Shown here one piece after another: positions 1 through 7,379 of a DNA stretch of 43,762 bases (position 1 is its first letter; each line of letters starts with the position of its first letter). Under the pieces are notes generated by a model. The model had not been told where the DNA came from. It did not search any database and worked only from the letters and a program-made list of their open reading frames with translations. The position numbers and the translations under genes were made by a program. The DNA is taken from the NCBI GenBank assembly GCA_017601225.1, contig JAFNIX010000017.1, forward strand, positions 1 to 43,762, given 5' to 3'. The stretch comes from Candidatus Brockarchaeota archaeon. GTDB taxonomy: Archaea > Thermoproteota > EX4484-205 > JAAOZP01.

Positions 1-2
1 TG

Positions 3-629
3 ACTGTTGCGATTCAGGGCTACGGTAACGCTGGCTCCCTGGCGCATTTCTTGGCGACTCGGCTTTTCAGGAATGTTAGGGTTGTTGCGGTGAGCGATTC
101 CAAGGGAGGGGTTTTCAACGAGGACGGGTTGCCCTACAGTAGGGTTAGCAGGGTTAAGATGGAGACGGGGAGCGTTATAAACTATGAGCCTTCAAAGAAG
201 GTTAGTAACGAAGAGGTTCTTGAGCTTCCGGTTGACGTTCTGATTCCGGCTGCGCTTGAAAACCAGATAACCCGGGGTAACGCTGACAGGATTAAGGCTA
301 GGATTGTGCTTGAGCTCGCGAACGGGCCTACTACTCCTGAGGCTGACGAGATTCTTCACAGGAGGAATGTTTTCGTTGTTCCGGACTTCCTGGCTAACGC
401 TGGGGGTGTGACAGTATCGTACTTCGAATGGGTTCAGAACCTTTCAAGATACTACTGGGATTATGAAGAGGTTTACAGGAAACTTGACGCTAAGATGACC
501 AGAGCGTTTTGGGAGGTTGTTGAAGCCTTGAATGAGTTTAAGGATAAGGATATTGACCCTAGGACGGCTGCCTACGTGGTGGCTGTTAGAAGGGTTGTTG
601 AAGCAATGAAGGCTAGGAGATGGGTCTAG
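3..629 (+). CDS. gdhA: Glutamate dehydrogenase, C-terminal part (5' end outside window)
   Basis: The reading frame is open from the first bases and stops with TAG at 627-629, so the gene is cut by the window edge. The visible 208 residues are the NAD(P)-binding and C-terminal part of a Glu/Leu/Phe/Val-type dehydrogenase. A Rossmann motif of the form AIQGYGNAG lies at the very start. It is followed by a SDSKGG strand, by the DVLIPAALENQI segment and by the LANGPTTPEAD and VPDFLANAGGVTVSYFEW blocks typical of glutamate dehydrogenase. The enzyme interconverts glutamate and 2-oxoglutarate plus ammonium. A TTG at 51 could look like a start, but the homology upstream of it shows that it is internal. 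Family assignment is very secure; NAD versus NADP preference is not readable here. Confidence 0.95.
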   Translation, partial: TVAIQGYGNAGSLAHFLATRLFRNVRVVAVSDSKGGVFNEDGLPYSRVSRVKMETGSVINYEPSKKVSNEEVLELPVDVLIPAALENQITRGNADRIKARIVLELANGPTTPEADEILHRRNVFVVPDFLANAGGVTVSYFEWVQNLSRYYWDYEEVYRKLDAKMTRAFWEVVEALNEFKDKDIDPRTAAYVVAVRRVVEAMKARRWV

Positions 630-765
630 GAAGCAGTTTACACCGTTTCCAACAATGTTTAAACGAAGTTTTTAACGATTGTTTACACGTGCTTGGCACG
701 CTGCTCAAGAAGGCTTAGGGAGGCTGGGCACTTGAATTGATGCACGTTTTTAAAGAGGAAAAAGA

Positions 766-775
766 ATATATAAAA
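766..775 (+). promoter_or_regulatory. TATA box for the tandem RAM-domain genes
   Basis: An ATATATAAAA element sits about 30 nt upstream of the ATG at 801, preceded by a purine-rich stretch that could serve as a BRE. This spacing predicts a transcript with a leader of only a few nucleotides. It implies that the two small genes have their own promoter separate from glutamate dehydrogenase. Confidence 0.6.
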
Positions 776-800
776 CCATCCGACTACTATAAGTGTAAAA

Positions 801-1028
801 ATGAAGGCATGCATCTTGGTTAAAACCAGTTCTGGTAAGCACAAGGATGTCTCTAAGAAAATAAAAGGCATGAATGGTGTGAAAATGGTTTTCCCAACCT
901 TCGGAAGGACTGATGTTGTTGTGGATGCGAAGGTTTCAGACTTCAAGGAGCTCGCGTCACTGTTGTCGAAAATCAGCGGGATCAAGGGGGTGCTTGCAAC
1001 CGAGACGCTGATAGCCTTGGAGGTGTAG
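801..1028 (+). CDS. Stand-alone Lrp/AsnC ligand-binding (RAM) domain protein 1
   Basis: This 75-residue protein is only the beta-alpha-beta-beta-alpha-beta RAM domain of Lrp/AsnC regulators, without a DNA-binding helix-turn-helix. Visible landmarks are the first strand MKACILVKT, the central VFPTFGRTDVVV segment (the usual G-x-x-D turn that binds effector), and the final ATETLIAL strand. Such proteins form ring-like oligomers, can bind amino acids, and can co-assemble with full-length Lrp proteins. It starts with ATG behind a clear TATA box and lies four bases before a paralogue. Its position just downstream of glutamate dehydrogenase suggests amino-acid sensing, but the ligand cannot be read from sequence. 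Confidence 0.85.
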   Translation: MKACILVKTSSGKHKDVSKKIKGMNGVKMVFPTFGRTDVVVDAKVSDFKELASLLSKISGIKGVLATETLIALEV

Positions 1029-1032
1029 AATC

Positions 1033-1260
1033 ATGGTGAGGGGTGTTATGCTTGTTAAAGCCGGCTACGCTGCTGCCCTGGAAATATGTCAAGCAGCTTT
1101 GAAGATTAAGGGTGTTGTGGAAGCCTACCCTGTTTTCGGAAGATTCGACGCTGTGGTCTTCATTAAGGCTGAGGACGTTAAAGGGTTGAAGAAAACAGCT
1201 TTGAAAATACTTGGTTTGAAAGGTGTTAGAAGCACTGAGACCCTCATAGAGGCAGCCTAA
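1033..1260 (+). CDS. Stand-alone Lrp/AsnC ligand-binding (RAM) domain protein 2
   Basis: A second 75-residue RAM-only protein, clearly paralogous to its upstream neighbour. It shares the VYPVFGRFDAVV-like centre and an identical STETLIEA-type last strand, and has no helix-turn-helix. The gap from the preceding stop is four bases, so the two are almost certainly co-transcribed and may form hetero-oligomers. The gene is followed by a strong T-rich terminator that it shares with the convergent gene. A role as an amino-acid-responsive partner of a full-length Lrp regulator is inference from the family. Confidence 0.85.
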   Translation: MVRGVMLVKAGYAAALEICQAALKIKGVVEAYPVFGRFDAVVFIKAEDVKGLKKTALKILGLKGVRSTETLIEAA

Positions 1261-1263
1261 CCC

Positions 1264-1282
1264 TTTTATTTTTTTAAAAAAA
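1264..1282. terminator. Bidirectional poly-T/poly-A terminator
   Basis: A run of seven T (1269-1275) followed directly by seven A (1276-1282), preceded by TTTTA, lies between two convergent genes ending at 1260 (+) and 1294 (-). Archaeal termination needs only a T run on the non-template strand. This element supplies one on each strand, so it probably stops transcription from both sides. Confidence 0.6.
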
Positions 1283-1293
1283 GGCGTGACACG

Positions 1294-1713
1294 TTAGGGT
1301 GGGTTGTCTCCAGCCTCAGGTAGGATTATGGATATGCTGCCTCTCCGCATGCCTTTTTCCCGTAGTTTCTGAAATGTTTCAAGCAGCTTCTCGTAACCAT
1401 TGCCCTTGTAGAGCACTACGCCTTCTTCAACCGCGTCGAAAATCAACGGGCTTCCTTTCCTCAGCATATCCAGAGCCTCTTCAAGAGTATAGGGGTGTGG
1501 CTCCACCGGTATCTTAATATCTGAGAGGAGTTCCAGAATATCCCCTATCCTGTCGATGTAATTCTTCTCGAAGCCTCCTATTATGAGCAGGTCGTAGTCG
1601 CTCCAAGGCACCCAGTCTCCTCTAGCCCTGGAGCCGAAGAGTATTACTGCTGTAAGCCTGTATCTTGCAGCCAGCCTCTTCACAACGTCTCCAATATTCT
1701 GCAAAATAATCAT
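1294..1713 (-). CDS. MNT-type minimal nucleotidyltransferase (antitoxin of HEPN/MNT pair)
   Basis: A 139-residue protein with the canonical GS-x10-DxD motif of the DNA polymerase beta superfamily (G27, S28, then D39 and D41). In HEPN/MNT modules the nucleotidyltransferase neutralises the HEPN RNase toxin by adding AMP residues to it. The gene overlaps the upstream HEPN gene by four bases (ATGA type), the usual arrangement. A C-terminal tail of about 40 residues follows the core fold. Function as an antitoxin is family knowledge; the motif and the pairing are seen directly. Confidence 0.85.
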   Translation of the reverse strand: MIILQNIGDVVKRLAARYRLTAVILFGSRARGDWVPWSDYDLLIIGGFEKNYIDRIGDILELLSDIKIPVEPHPYTLEEALDMLRKGSPLIFDAVEEGVVLYKGNGYEKLLETFQKLREKGMRRGSISIILPEAGDNPP

Positions 1714-2111
1714 CCTCGTTCCTCGAAGAATAGCTTGGCGAAGCTTATTAAACGCTCCGCAGCTTCAACTGCTTTTCGCGACGTGGCTTCATCATAGGCT
1801 TCATGGGGTGTTCCAGCGGGATGCGCATTAGGATATCTAGATGGAACATAGTGCCTGTCGAGCTCCCTGGCATACTGTAGAAGCTCGTTTATCGTAAGAT
1901 TCTTCTTCTCTGCAAACTTCTCCAAAAGTATTCTAACGCTGTGACCCCAGGGGGCCTCGTTAACCAAGTAGAGTAGAGCCTTAGCGGCTTTTTCAGCAGC
2001 CTGGTGTGAATAGTAGGCTGCGGCATTGTATCTTCCCGCATCGTGAAGGATTCTGGCTGTCTCCAAGTCCCAAACCCCCTCTTTGAACCATCTTGAAGCC
2101 TCGTCCCTCAA
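1710..2111 (-). CDS. HEPN-domain protein (putative RNase toxin)
   Basis: A 133-residue all-helical HEPN protein. It has the SHQAAEKAAKALL helix typical of this family and an R-x4-H motif within RYPNAH (R92, H97), matching the catalytic motif of HEPN ribonucleases. It starts with TTG at 2111; a TTAATAAT element about 29 nt upstream fits a leaderless transcript. The following MNT gene overlaps by four bases. In characterised HEPN/MNT systems this component cleaves RNA unless modified by its partner. Many archaeal chromosomes carry several such pairs with no proven phenotype. Confidence 0.85.
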   Translation of the reverse strand: MRDEASRWFKEGVWDLETARILHDAGRYNAAAYYSHQAAEKAAKALLYLVNEAPWGHSVRILLEKFAEKKNLTINELLQYARELDRHYVPSRYPNAHPAGTPHEAYDEATSRKAVEAAERLISFAKLFFEERG

Positions 2112-2272
2112 GCCATTTTTAAACTGGCCCTGCTGATTATTAAGAATTGCCCTAGGAGTTAAACTCGTTTTCGCGAAAATATTTCAGGCTTGAATGTTCG
2201 TATAAACAAAGAGTAGCTTTTAGCATGCGGGGGAATCGGTCTAAAGGCCTTTTCGAGACTTGCCTGCAGGAT

Positions 2273-2893
2273 TCAAACCTGTTCTTTCCTGGTTGCTGCT
2301 TCTAAAGCCCTCGCAGTCTCATAACCTATTATTACTACGAGTATTGTGAGTAGAATGTTTGCGAAGACCAGCGGGTAGAACTGTCTTATCAGTATCGACG
2401 TGAAGGTTTCTCTTCTGGCTGAACCCTGGATTACGAGTAGGCCTGCTGAACCGGCTCCCCCCGCCTGTGCTGGAAGCACTGAGACAGCGTGGATAACGTT
2501 AAGCCTGAGGGAGTAGAATACGCTGGTGAAAATCACGCAGGCCTCTAAAGCCCCTAGGAGTAGCTCGACAACGGTGTGGCTGACCATTCTGCTCCGGGAA
2601 ACCTTGACGATTGTTAAAAGGCCGATGGATATGCTGAAGAATGCTGTGGTGAAAACAGGTATTGAAAGGAAAGTTATGCTTGTCAGCCCTGGGTGGTCAA
2701 CGTGCTCGCCGTAGTTCTTCAGCTCATACCAGGTTATTGCGACACTCCCGTTCAGCAAGTCGCCTTCGAAAACCACGAGCGGGAGGGTCAGCAGCATCAT
2801 GAAGAATACTCCTGCGGCGACAGAGGCTAATGCGCCTACTGCCAGCCATTTCCGAAGCCTTTTTGCAAGCGGGAGAATTATCTTAGCCGTCAA
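2273..2893 (-). CDS. Four-helix membrane protein of the SipW-like operon
   Basis: A 206-residue membrane protein of no family I recognise. Four hydrophobic segments are visible at about residues 15-40, 72-98, 108-130 and 172-195. A polar loop at about 45-70 contains KNYGEHVDHPG, and a second exposed loop at about 132-165 is rich in Gly and Ala. It starts with TTG at 2893, overlapping the signal peptidase stop by 11 bases. The TTG is preceded at good spacing by a GGTGG ribosome-binding site, the same motif used by the signal peptidase gene. Translational coupling and position argue that it serves the export or assembly of the two secreted proteins upstream. Confidence 0.6.
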   Translation of the reverse strand: MTAKIILPLAKRLRKWLAVGALASVAAGVFFMMLLTLPLVVFEGDLLNGSVAITWYELKNYGEHVDHPGLTSITFLSIPVFTTAFFSISIGLLTIVKVSRSRMVSHTVVELLLGALEACVIFTSVFYSLRLNVIHAVSVLPAQAGGAGSAGLLVIQGSARRETFTSILIRQFYPLVFANILLTILVVIIGYETARALEAATRKEQV

Positions 2894-4028
2894 CCAGATC
2901 CACCTTCCTAGACTCCATAATGCTGCTCCCTAGGAAAACATACCTCATTATCACGTAGCAGGCCACCCCCTTTTTCTCAGGCTTGACTGTGAAGCCTGAA
3001 ACGGGTTGAAGAATACTGTTGAAGCTGTCTGAGCCAAGGTAGCGGAGTCTCCCATACTCGTCCCTATCGTAATACTGGATTTCGAAAGAAGTGTTGAAGG
3101 CTACAGGGTTAGGGTTGAACGCTACTATGGAACTGTTAACAGTCTTGAAGTCAATTTTCTTCCAGCTGAAGGTTACAGGATAGTGGCCGGTGAGATTAGC
3201 CTTGTCGAAAAGTATTTTACAGTGGACCCAGAAGCAGGATGCTGTTGAAGAAGAGTTAGCGTAAAGAGCCTCGTAGACTTCTAGCGGAATACTCACTACT
3301 AGAGTGTTGTTTTCAAAGAGGCACTGTGCGGGGGTGAACTCCCTGCCGGTAGCGTTAATCTTAACATTCTCAATTCTTCTGAACTCAAGCATGCGTATGT
3401 TTCCGTAGAAAGCCTTGAAGAACCGGTAGTCCTCTGAGACTGATAGGGATCGCAGAACTATGCTGGGCCCATTAACATCTATAGTCTGGTGGACGTGGAA
3501 TATTGGGATAATGGTCATCGTGAGAATGTCGAAAATGGAGAAGAAGAGAACCACGGTTAGCAGCGTCCTGCCGATCTCAGCCCCATGGAGAAGGCTTTTC
3601 AGATATCTGAAAATTAGGATGAATAATACTGCTAGAAAAGGAGGAATCCACAAGAGCCTTGGGACTGTGAAGACAACCTTGTAAAGCACGTATTCTCTAC
3701 TTATCGGGTTGTCGGGCCCAGGGTTAGCGTCGCCCTTAGTAACGACGGTTCTCCCAGTAGTGCTCATAACTCTGTGGACTATGCAGTTTACCCTGTTGAC
3801 GCCTTCAACTATAACAATGTCGCCGACAGTGTAGTTGCCCTTGACCCCTATAACAATGTCTCCGACTAGAAGAGTTGGCTCCATGGATCTGCCTGAAACC
3901 ATGAAGAAGGAGACAGGGAAATCTATGAACCTGGCTAGGGCGAGGAGTACGAGGGTAAGGAGGAGAAAATAGCCTGTGAAACGGGTGGGATTATGCAGAA
4001 GCTTTACCCGCGTTGTAAGACTACCCAT
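2883..4028 (-). CDS. Archaeal/SipW-type signal peptidase I with C-terminal exported domain
   Basis: Removes signal peptides at the outer face of the membrane. From the ATG at 4028 the protein has 381 residues. A transmembrane helix at about 18-40 precedes the catalytic VSGRSMEPTL box (Ser48), a VHRV box (His85, replacing the bacterial Lys) and GDANPGPDNP (Asp100, Asp106), which is the Ser/His/Asp pattern of ER, archaeal and SipW enzymes. Two further helices at about 122-165 are followed by about 200 extracellular, beta-rich residues not found in ordinary signal peptidases. I chose 4028 because GGTGG lies six bases upstream; an upstream start at 4079 would add 17 residues and overlap the previous gene by 59 bases. 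Confidence 0.85.
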   Translation of the reverse strand: MGSLTTRVKLLHNPTRFTGYFLLLTLVLLALARFIDFPVSFFMVSGRSMEPTLLVGDIVIGVKGNYTVGDIVIVEGVNRVNCIVHRVMSTTGRTVVTKGDANPGPDNPISREYVLYKVVFTVPRLLWIPPFLAVLFILIFRYLKSLLHGAEIGRTLLTVVLFFSIFDILTMTIIPIFHVHQTIDVNGPSIVLRSLSVSEDYRFFKAFYGNIRMLEFRRIENVKINATGREFTPAQCLFENNTLVVSIPLEVYEALYANSSSTASCFWVHCKILFDKANLTGHYPVTFSWKKIDFKTVNSSIVAFNPNPVAFNTSFEIQYYDRDEYGRLRYLGSDSFNSILQPVSGFTVKPEKKGVACYVIMRYVFLGSSIMESRKVDLVDG

Positions 4029-5460
4029 GGATGACCACCCTGACAGGGTACTCGACCTCAACCTTTGAGCTTGGAACATAGTAGTGGAAGCTTAGTGTTA
4101 GAACTATTTGTGAGGGAGGCGTGGGGCTGAGGCTGAACGTGCCGTGAATAATGCTGTCGGCAAACCCCTCAAGCGTTACTTCAGAAGTTGTATCAACCAG
4201 AACATTGCTTCCCACTATTTGAATAGGCGTGGTTCCAAAACCGGGCCCAATCCAAAGGTTTATAGAGCCAAAGTATCCCTCCGGCACCTCGACGCTTTCA
4301 ACTTTAAGGTAAGCGTTGTAAACCTTTGAGTCTTGGTTTTGAAACCCCAGTATGCCCATGTCCTTTACGCTGCACTCGTAAACGTCTCCACCCACAACCT
4401 CGCTGAACGACTGGGAGGGCAGGATGACCATATCCCCCTGTTTCACTTCGAGGCGTGCATTCCTGACTATTGGCCTGGTTAAAACATCTAGACAGGCTTT
4501 CCCGTCTGAGCCTGCTGTAGCTTGGTTTAAGAGAGACCCGCCGCCGTCGTAGAGATAGACTGTCCAACCTTCTTCAAGCCCCGTGACGTTGATGAACCGG
4601 GGGTTTGCATCTGCGCATGCGACGAAATCGTCGAAATACGCGGTTATCGTGCCACCCGCTCTATACACGCCGACGCCAACAAGGTTAACTGTGAAAGCCG
4701 TATCAATGGCGCTTAAGGGACTGCCCTGCTGGATGCCAGTAGTATCGTAGACTGTGAAACTCACACTCCCGGCGTATTCCCTCCTACCTAAGAATATGAA
4801 CCAAGTGTTCTCAGCCAGTCTTAACGAAGCCTCAGTGACAGTGGTCCATGCTGCTCCTGACAGCCTCCTTATGGTTATGAATCTGTTAGCGCCGGTTCCA
4901 CGGCGATATCCCATCAGGTTGAAAAGCGATGGTGAATCAGCCATGATGAGTCCGCTGTACTGGTTGTTAGCATTCGTAATATGGAGCTCCTTCACGAGAA
5001 CATGCACCATGCTTGTCCCGGCTGGGGGGCTTGCCGCGTAATGGGCGACGCACGCTCCTCCCCAGCTTGATGCTAGGGAGCTTGCGGACACTGCTATGTA
5101 TCCCGCTGGGTTCCAGCTCCAGGTGCCAGCGTTAACGGTGAGCCTCCCACTGGTGAAAGGGTTGTCAGAGTAGTCATCCCAGACGAACGCACTCCTCTTG
5201 GTGAGAACCAGTATTCCGGGAGAAGCCACCTGGATCTCCGCCTTAGTGGCGTCCTCGTAGAGCTCTACTGAAACCCCCGGGGTGTTCAGGTCCTTGAAAA
5301 TTACAGGCGGGTCAACCTGGCTGACCGCCAGAGTGAAAGCGTAATATGTGAAGACAGTGGCGCAGGCAAGTGTTACACTGGTTGCGAGAATTAGTAAAAC
5401 GTATAGTTTGAGATGAATAGGTTTAGAAAAAATGGTAGGGGGGAGGGGTTTCGCCCGCAT
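4021..5460 (-). CDS. Secreted beta-sandwich protein, possible fibre or surface subunit
   Basis: A 479-residue exported protein with one N-terminal hydrophobic segment at about residues 18-45 and no C-terminal anchor. After a short strand region of the form VSVELYEDATKAEI, which resembles the start of the smaller upstream protein, comes a concanavalin-like sandwich. It includes TITAYFDDFVA, a motif common in LamG or DUF1080-like domains. A short carboxypeptidase-regulatory-like segment (TVYLYDGGGSLLNQA) and a final beta domain of about 110 residues follow. A GAGGAG ribosome-binding site precedes the ATG at 5460, 14 bases after the upstream stop, and the stop overlaps the signal peptidase start. 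The neighbourhood suggests a pilus- or matrix-associated subunit processed by the adjacent peptidase. Domain calls are by eye. Confidence 0.55.
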   Translation of the reverse strand: MRAKPLPPTIFSKPIHLKLYVLLILATSVTLACATVFTYYAFTLAVSQVDPPVIFKDLNTPGVSVELYEDATKAEIQVASPGILVLTKRSAFVWDDYSDNPFTSGRLTVNAGTWSWNPAGYIAVSASSLASSWGGACVAHYAASPPAGTSMVHVLVKELHITNANNQYSGLIMADSPSLFNLMGYRRGTGANRFITIRRLSGAAWTTVTEASLRLAENTWFIFLGRREYAGSVSFTVYDTTGIQQGSPLSAIDTAFTVNLVGVGVYRAGGTITAYFDDFVACADANPRFINVTGLEEGWTVYLYDGGGSLLNQATAGSDGKACLDVLTRPIVRNARLEVKQGDMVILPSQSFSEVVGGDVYECSVKDMGILGFQNQDSKVYNAYLKVESVEVPEGYFGSINLWIGPGFGTTPIQIVGSNVLVDTTSEVTLEGFADSIIHGTFSLSPTPPSQIVLTLSFHYYVPSSKVEVEYPVRVVIHG

Positions 5461-5474
5461 CGCTTCTCCTCAGC

Positions 5475-6023
5475 CTACGGCGGTGTCTCATCCGACTGAG
5501 GCGAGTATACTAGTTCTATTGAAGCATCGTCAGATCCTGTTCCAGAGCTTGAGATCTTTAGTCTTAGGCTTACGCTGAGCTCTCCATTTGGGTTTATGCT
5601 GCCTATGCTTGTTGTTCCTGTCTGCCTAAGGTTGATTTGCGTTGAACCCACTATTAGAACTGCCTCCGTAATGCTTGAGTTGCTAAACGCCTTGTTTACC
5701 TTAATCCACAAATAGTATGTCTGATCATCCTCGTTTTTAATCTTCATTATGTTATGGTAGAGCGTCGTCCCCCTCCTTGACGGGTGTACAGTTATGTCTG
5801 CGTCAGTACCATCCTCGCTCAGCGTTACCGTTATCGTGCCGCTGAGGTCGGGCCCGCCAGCATTAGTCCCAGTGGTGTCGAAGTATATTGGGCGTTTGCT
5901 CCAGCTTGCAGCTATATCCATCGGATAGTATACGAAGACCGCTGCGTTCACCGCCGACACTGCTACTGCTATGAGTATTGCGAGCATGAGTATTCCCCGA
6001 GTGTTGCTTCTCGTCCTGTTCAT
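5475..6023 (-). CDS. Small secreted TasA/camelysin-like protein, candidate major fibre subunit
   Basis: A 182-residue exported protein. Residues 10-30 form a hydrophobic segment (GILMLAILIAVAVSAVNAA), followed by a beta-rich domain with TITVTLSEDGTDADITV and KIKNEDDQTYYLWIKV. That arrangement of a short strand region and a 'trend-towards-zero' tail resembles TasA/camelysin-type proteins exported with a SipW peptidase. It is the first gene of a four-gene unit with the longer secreted protein, the signal peptidase and a membrane protein. Archaeal bundling pili of Pyrobaculum are built of TasA homologues encoded beside a SipW-like peptidase, which is the closest precedent I know. Homology here is structural guesswork, not a sequence match. 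Confidence 0.5.
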   Translation of the reverse strand: MNRTRSNTRGILMLAILIAVAVSAVNAAVFVYYPMDIAASWSKRPIYFDTTGTNAGGPDLSGTITVTLSEDGTDADITVHPSRRGTTLYHNIMKIKNEDDQTYYLWIKVNKAFSNSSITEAVLIVGSTQINLRQTGTTSIGSINPNGELSVSLRLKISSSGTGSDDASIELVYSPQSDETPP

Positions 6024-6130
6024 TTTCCGCTAGTAGCCATGTTTACTCTGCGAGGCGGTGATTAAGATTGTTTCATACAGAAGATGATTTACGCAAAAAA
6101 TTAAACACTCAGAGGGAACGCGGAAAACAC

Positions 6131-6140
6131 GTTTTATAAG
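6131..6140 (-). promoter_or_regulatory. Candidate TATA box of the SipW-like operon
   Basis: On the minus strand this reads CTTATAAAAC, a good archaeal TATA element about 110 nt upstream of the first gene of the four-gene unit, which would give a leader of roughly 80 nt. A weaker T/A-rich element at about 6092-6105 could instead give a short leader, so the choice is open. Confidence 0.4.
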
Positions 6141-6235
6141 GGTTTTCTCCAAGATTCCCGCTTTTCTCGTTCTTGTCGTTTTCCGACATGGTGTCTAAGG
6201 TTGACGCTTATTGGAAAGGATAGTTGGAAACATGC

Positions 6236-7348
6236 CTACGTTATTTCCACCGGTCTCCTCCCGTATCTCCTGCAGGCTTCAAAATACGTTTCAAGATTCT
6301 CAATCGGCACGTTGTCGGGAATCGAGCCGGAAACGTTTATGAAGTAACCCGGGTATCCGCCTGCTATTTTCAAGCATCTTTTAACCTCGTTCACAACGTC
6401 TCCAACGCTTCCGTAGGTTAAAACACCTATGTCAACACCCCCCACTATAACCTTCTCAGACCCATGTTTCTCGACAATGCTGCTAAGATTGCTGCACTCC
6501 TCCAGTATGAAGCCGTCCGCCCCGGCTCTTGCAATGTCGTCGACAATCGGCGTGACGTCGCCGTCTGAGCAGAAGAGTATCCTTATCCCTTTCGGCTTTA
6601 AAATGCTCCAGAGCTCCTTGTAGCGTGGGAAAACATGTTTCCTAAGCCACTCCGGTGGGAAGAATGGTCCCCTTGTGGAGCAGATGTCGTCGTGGCTTAT
6701 GAAAACCTTTATGTCCGTCTCCGCCCACGCTTCAAACTCTAGCTTCGAAATCCTGTGGAACCTTTCCAAGAGTTTTTCAAACCTTTTAGGGTCGCGGTAT
6801 GCTGCTTTAACCGTCCACTCTAAGCCGAACGTCATTATGAGCCACATGAAGCAGGTCTGGTATTTCCCCCCGGGAACCAGCTGGCTCCTGTAGAACGCTT
6901 GCTTCGCAGAGTGTTCTCTTCTGAAGAACTCTGCCAGTTCCTCCCTGCTCGGTATCTCCCACTCCTCAAGCGGGTTAAACTCTAGAACGTCTTCAACCGT
7001 TTCAACGTTGAAAACTGTTCTCCACGTCGTCGGGTATGCTTCCGACCATGAGTCCCCCCTAGTCTTGAAGGCTTGAGTGTTTCTTCCAAGAATATCCCAC
7101 GGGTGGACCGGGTCCCAGGTTGCCCAAACCATGTCCAGGTCGAGGGCCTCATACGTTCTTCTAAGAGCTTCATCAGGCTGCTTCAAAGGATCTATTCCTG
7201 AGACTTTTCTCACGAAGCCCGTGTGAGAAATGAACTCAACTTGTGCAACCCTGTCGGTTTCCTCCAGCCTTACCGCTGCGAGACCCCTCTCGTAACACAT
7301 CTCCGATGCATGAGGCCGGCGGCTAAAGTTATAATGTTTCCGCTTCAT
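6236..7348 (-). CDS. Uroporphyrinogen decarboxylase-fold protein (methyltransferase-like)
   Basis: A 370-residue protein of the URO-D superfamily, which includes heme-biosynthetic HemE and corrinoid-protein methyltransferases (MtaA/CmuA type). Family-typical features are the HDDICSTRGPFFPPEWLRKHVFPRY segment, in which an acidic pair precedes a P-E-W helix, followed by IRILFCSDGD and GGVD near the C-terminus. The HxC zinc motif of MtaA-type enzymes is not present in the usual form: an FCS stands in that region. It is therefore unlikely to be a standard MtaA, and it lacks the N-terminal signature of HemE. It starts 31 bases after the alpha-xylosidase stop and is probably co-transcribed with it. 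The substrate is unknown. Confidence 0.7.
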   Translation of the reverse strand: MKRKHYNFSRRPHASEMCYERGLAAVRLEETDRVAQVEFISHTGFVRKVSGIDPLKQPDEALRRTYEALDLDMVWATWDPVHPWDILGRNTQAFKTRGDSWSEAYPTTWRTVFNVETVEDVLEFNPLEEWEIPSREELAEFFRREHSAKQAFYRSQLVPGGKYQTCFMWLIMTFGLEWTVKAAYRDPKRFEKLLERFHRISKLEFEAWAETDIKVFISHDDICSTRGPFFPPEWLRKHVFPRYKELWSILKPKGIRILFCSDGDVTPIVDDIARAGADGFILEECSNLSSIVEKHGSEKVIVGGVDIGVLTYGSVGDVVNEVKRCLKIAGGYPGYFINVSGSIPDNVPIENLETYFEACRRYGRRPVEIT

Positions 7349-7379
7349 GTGACCCCGGGCTACGTAGAGCCGAATATTG

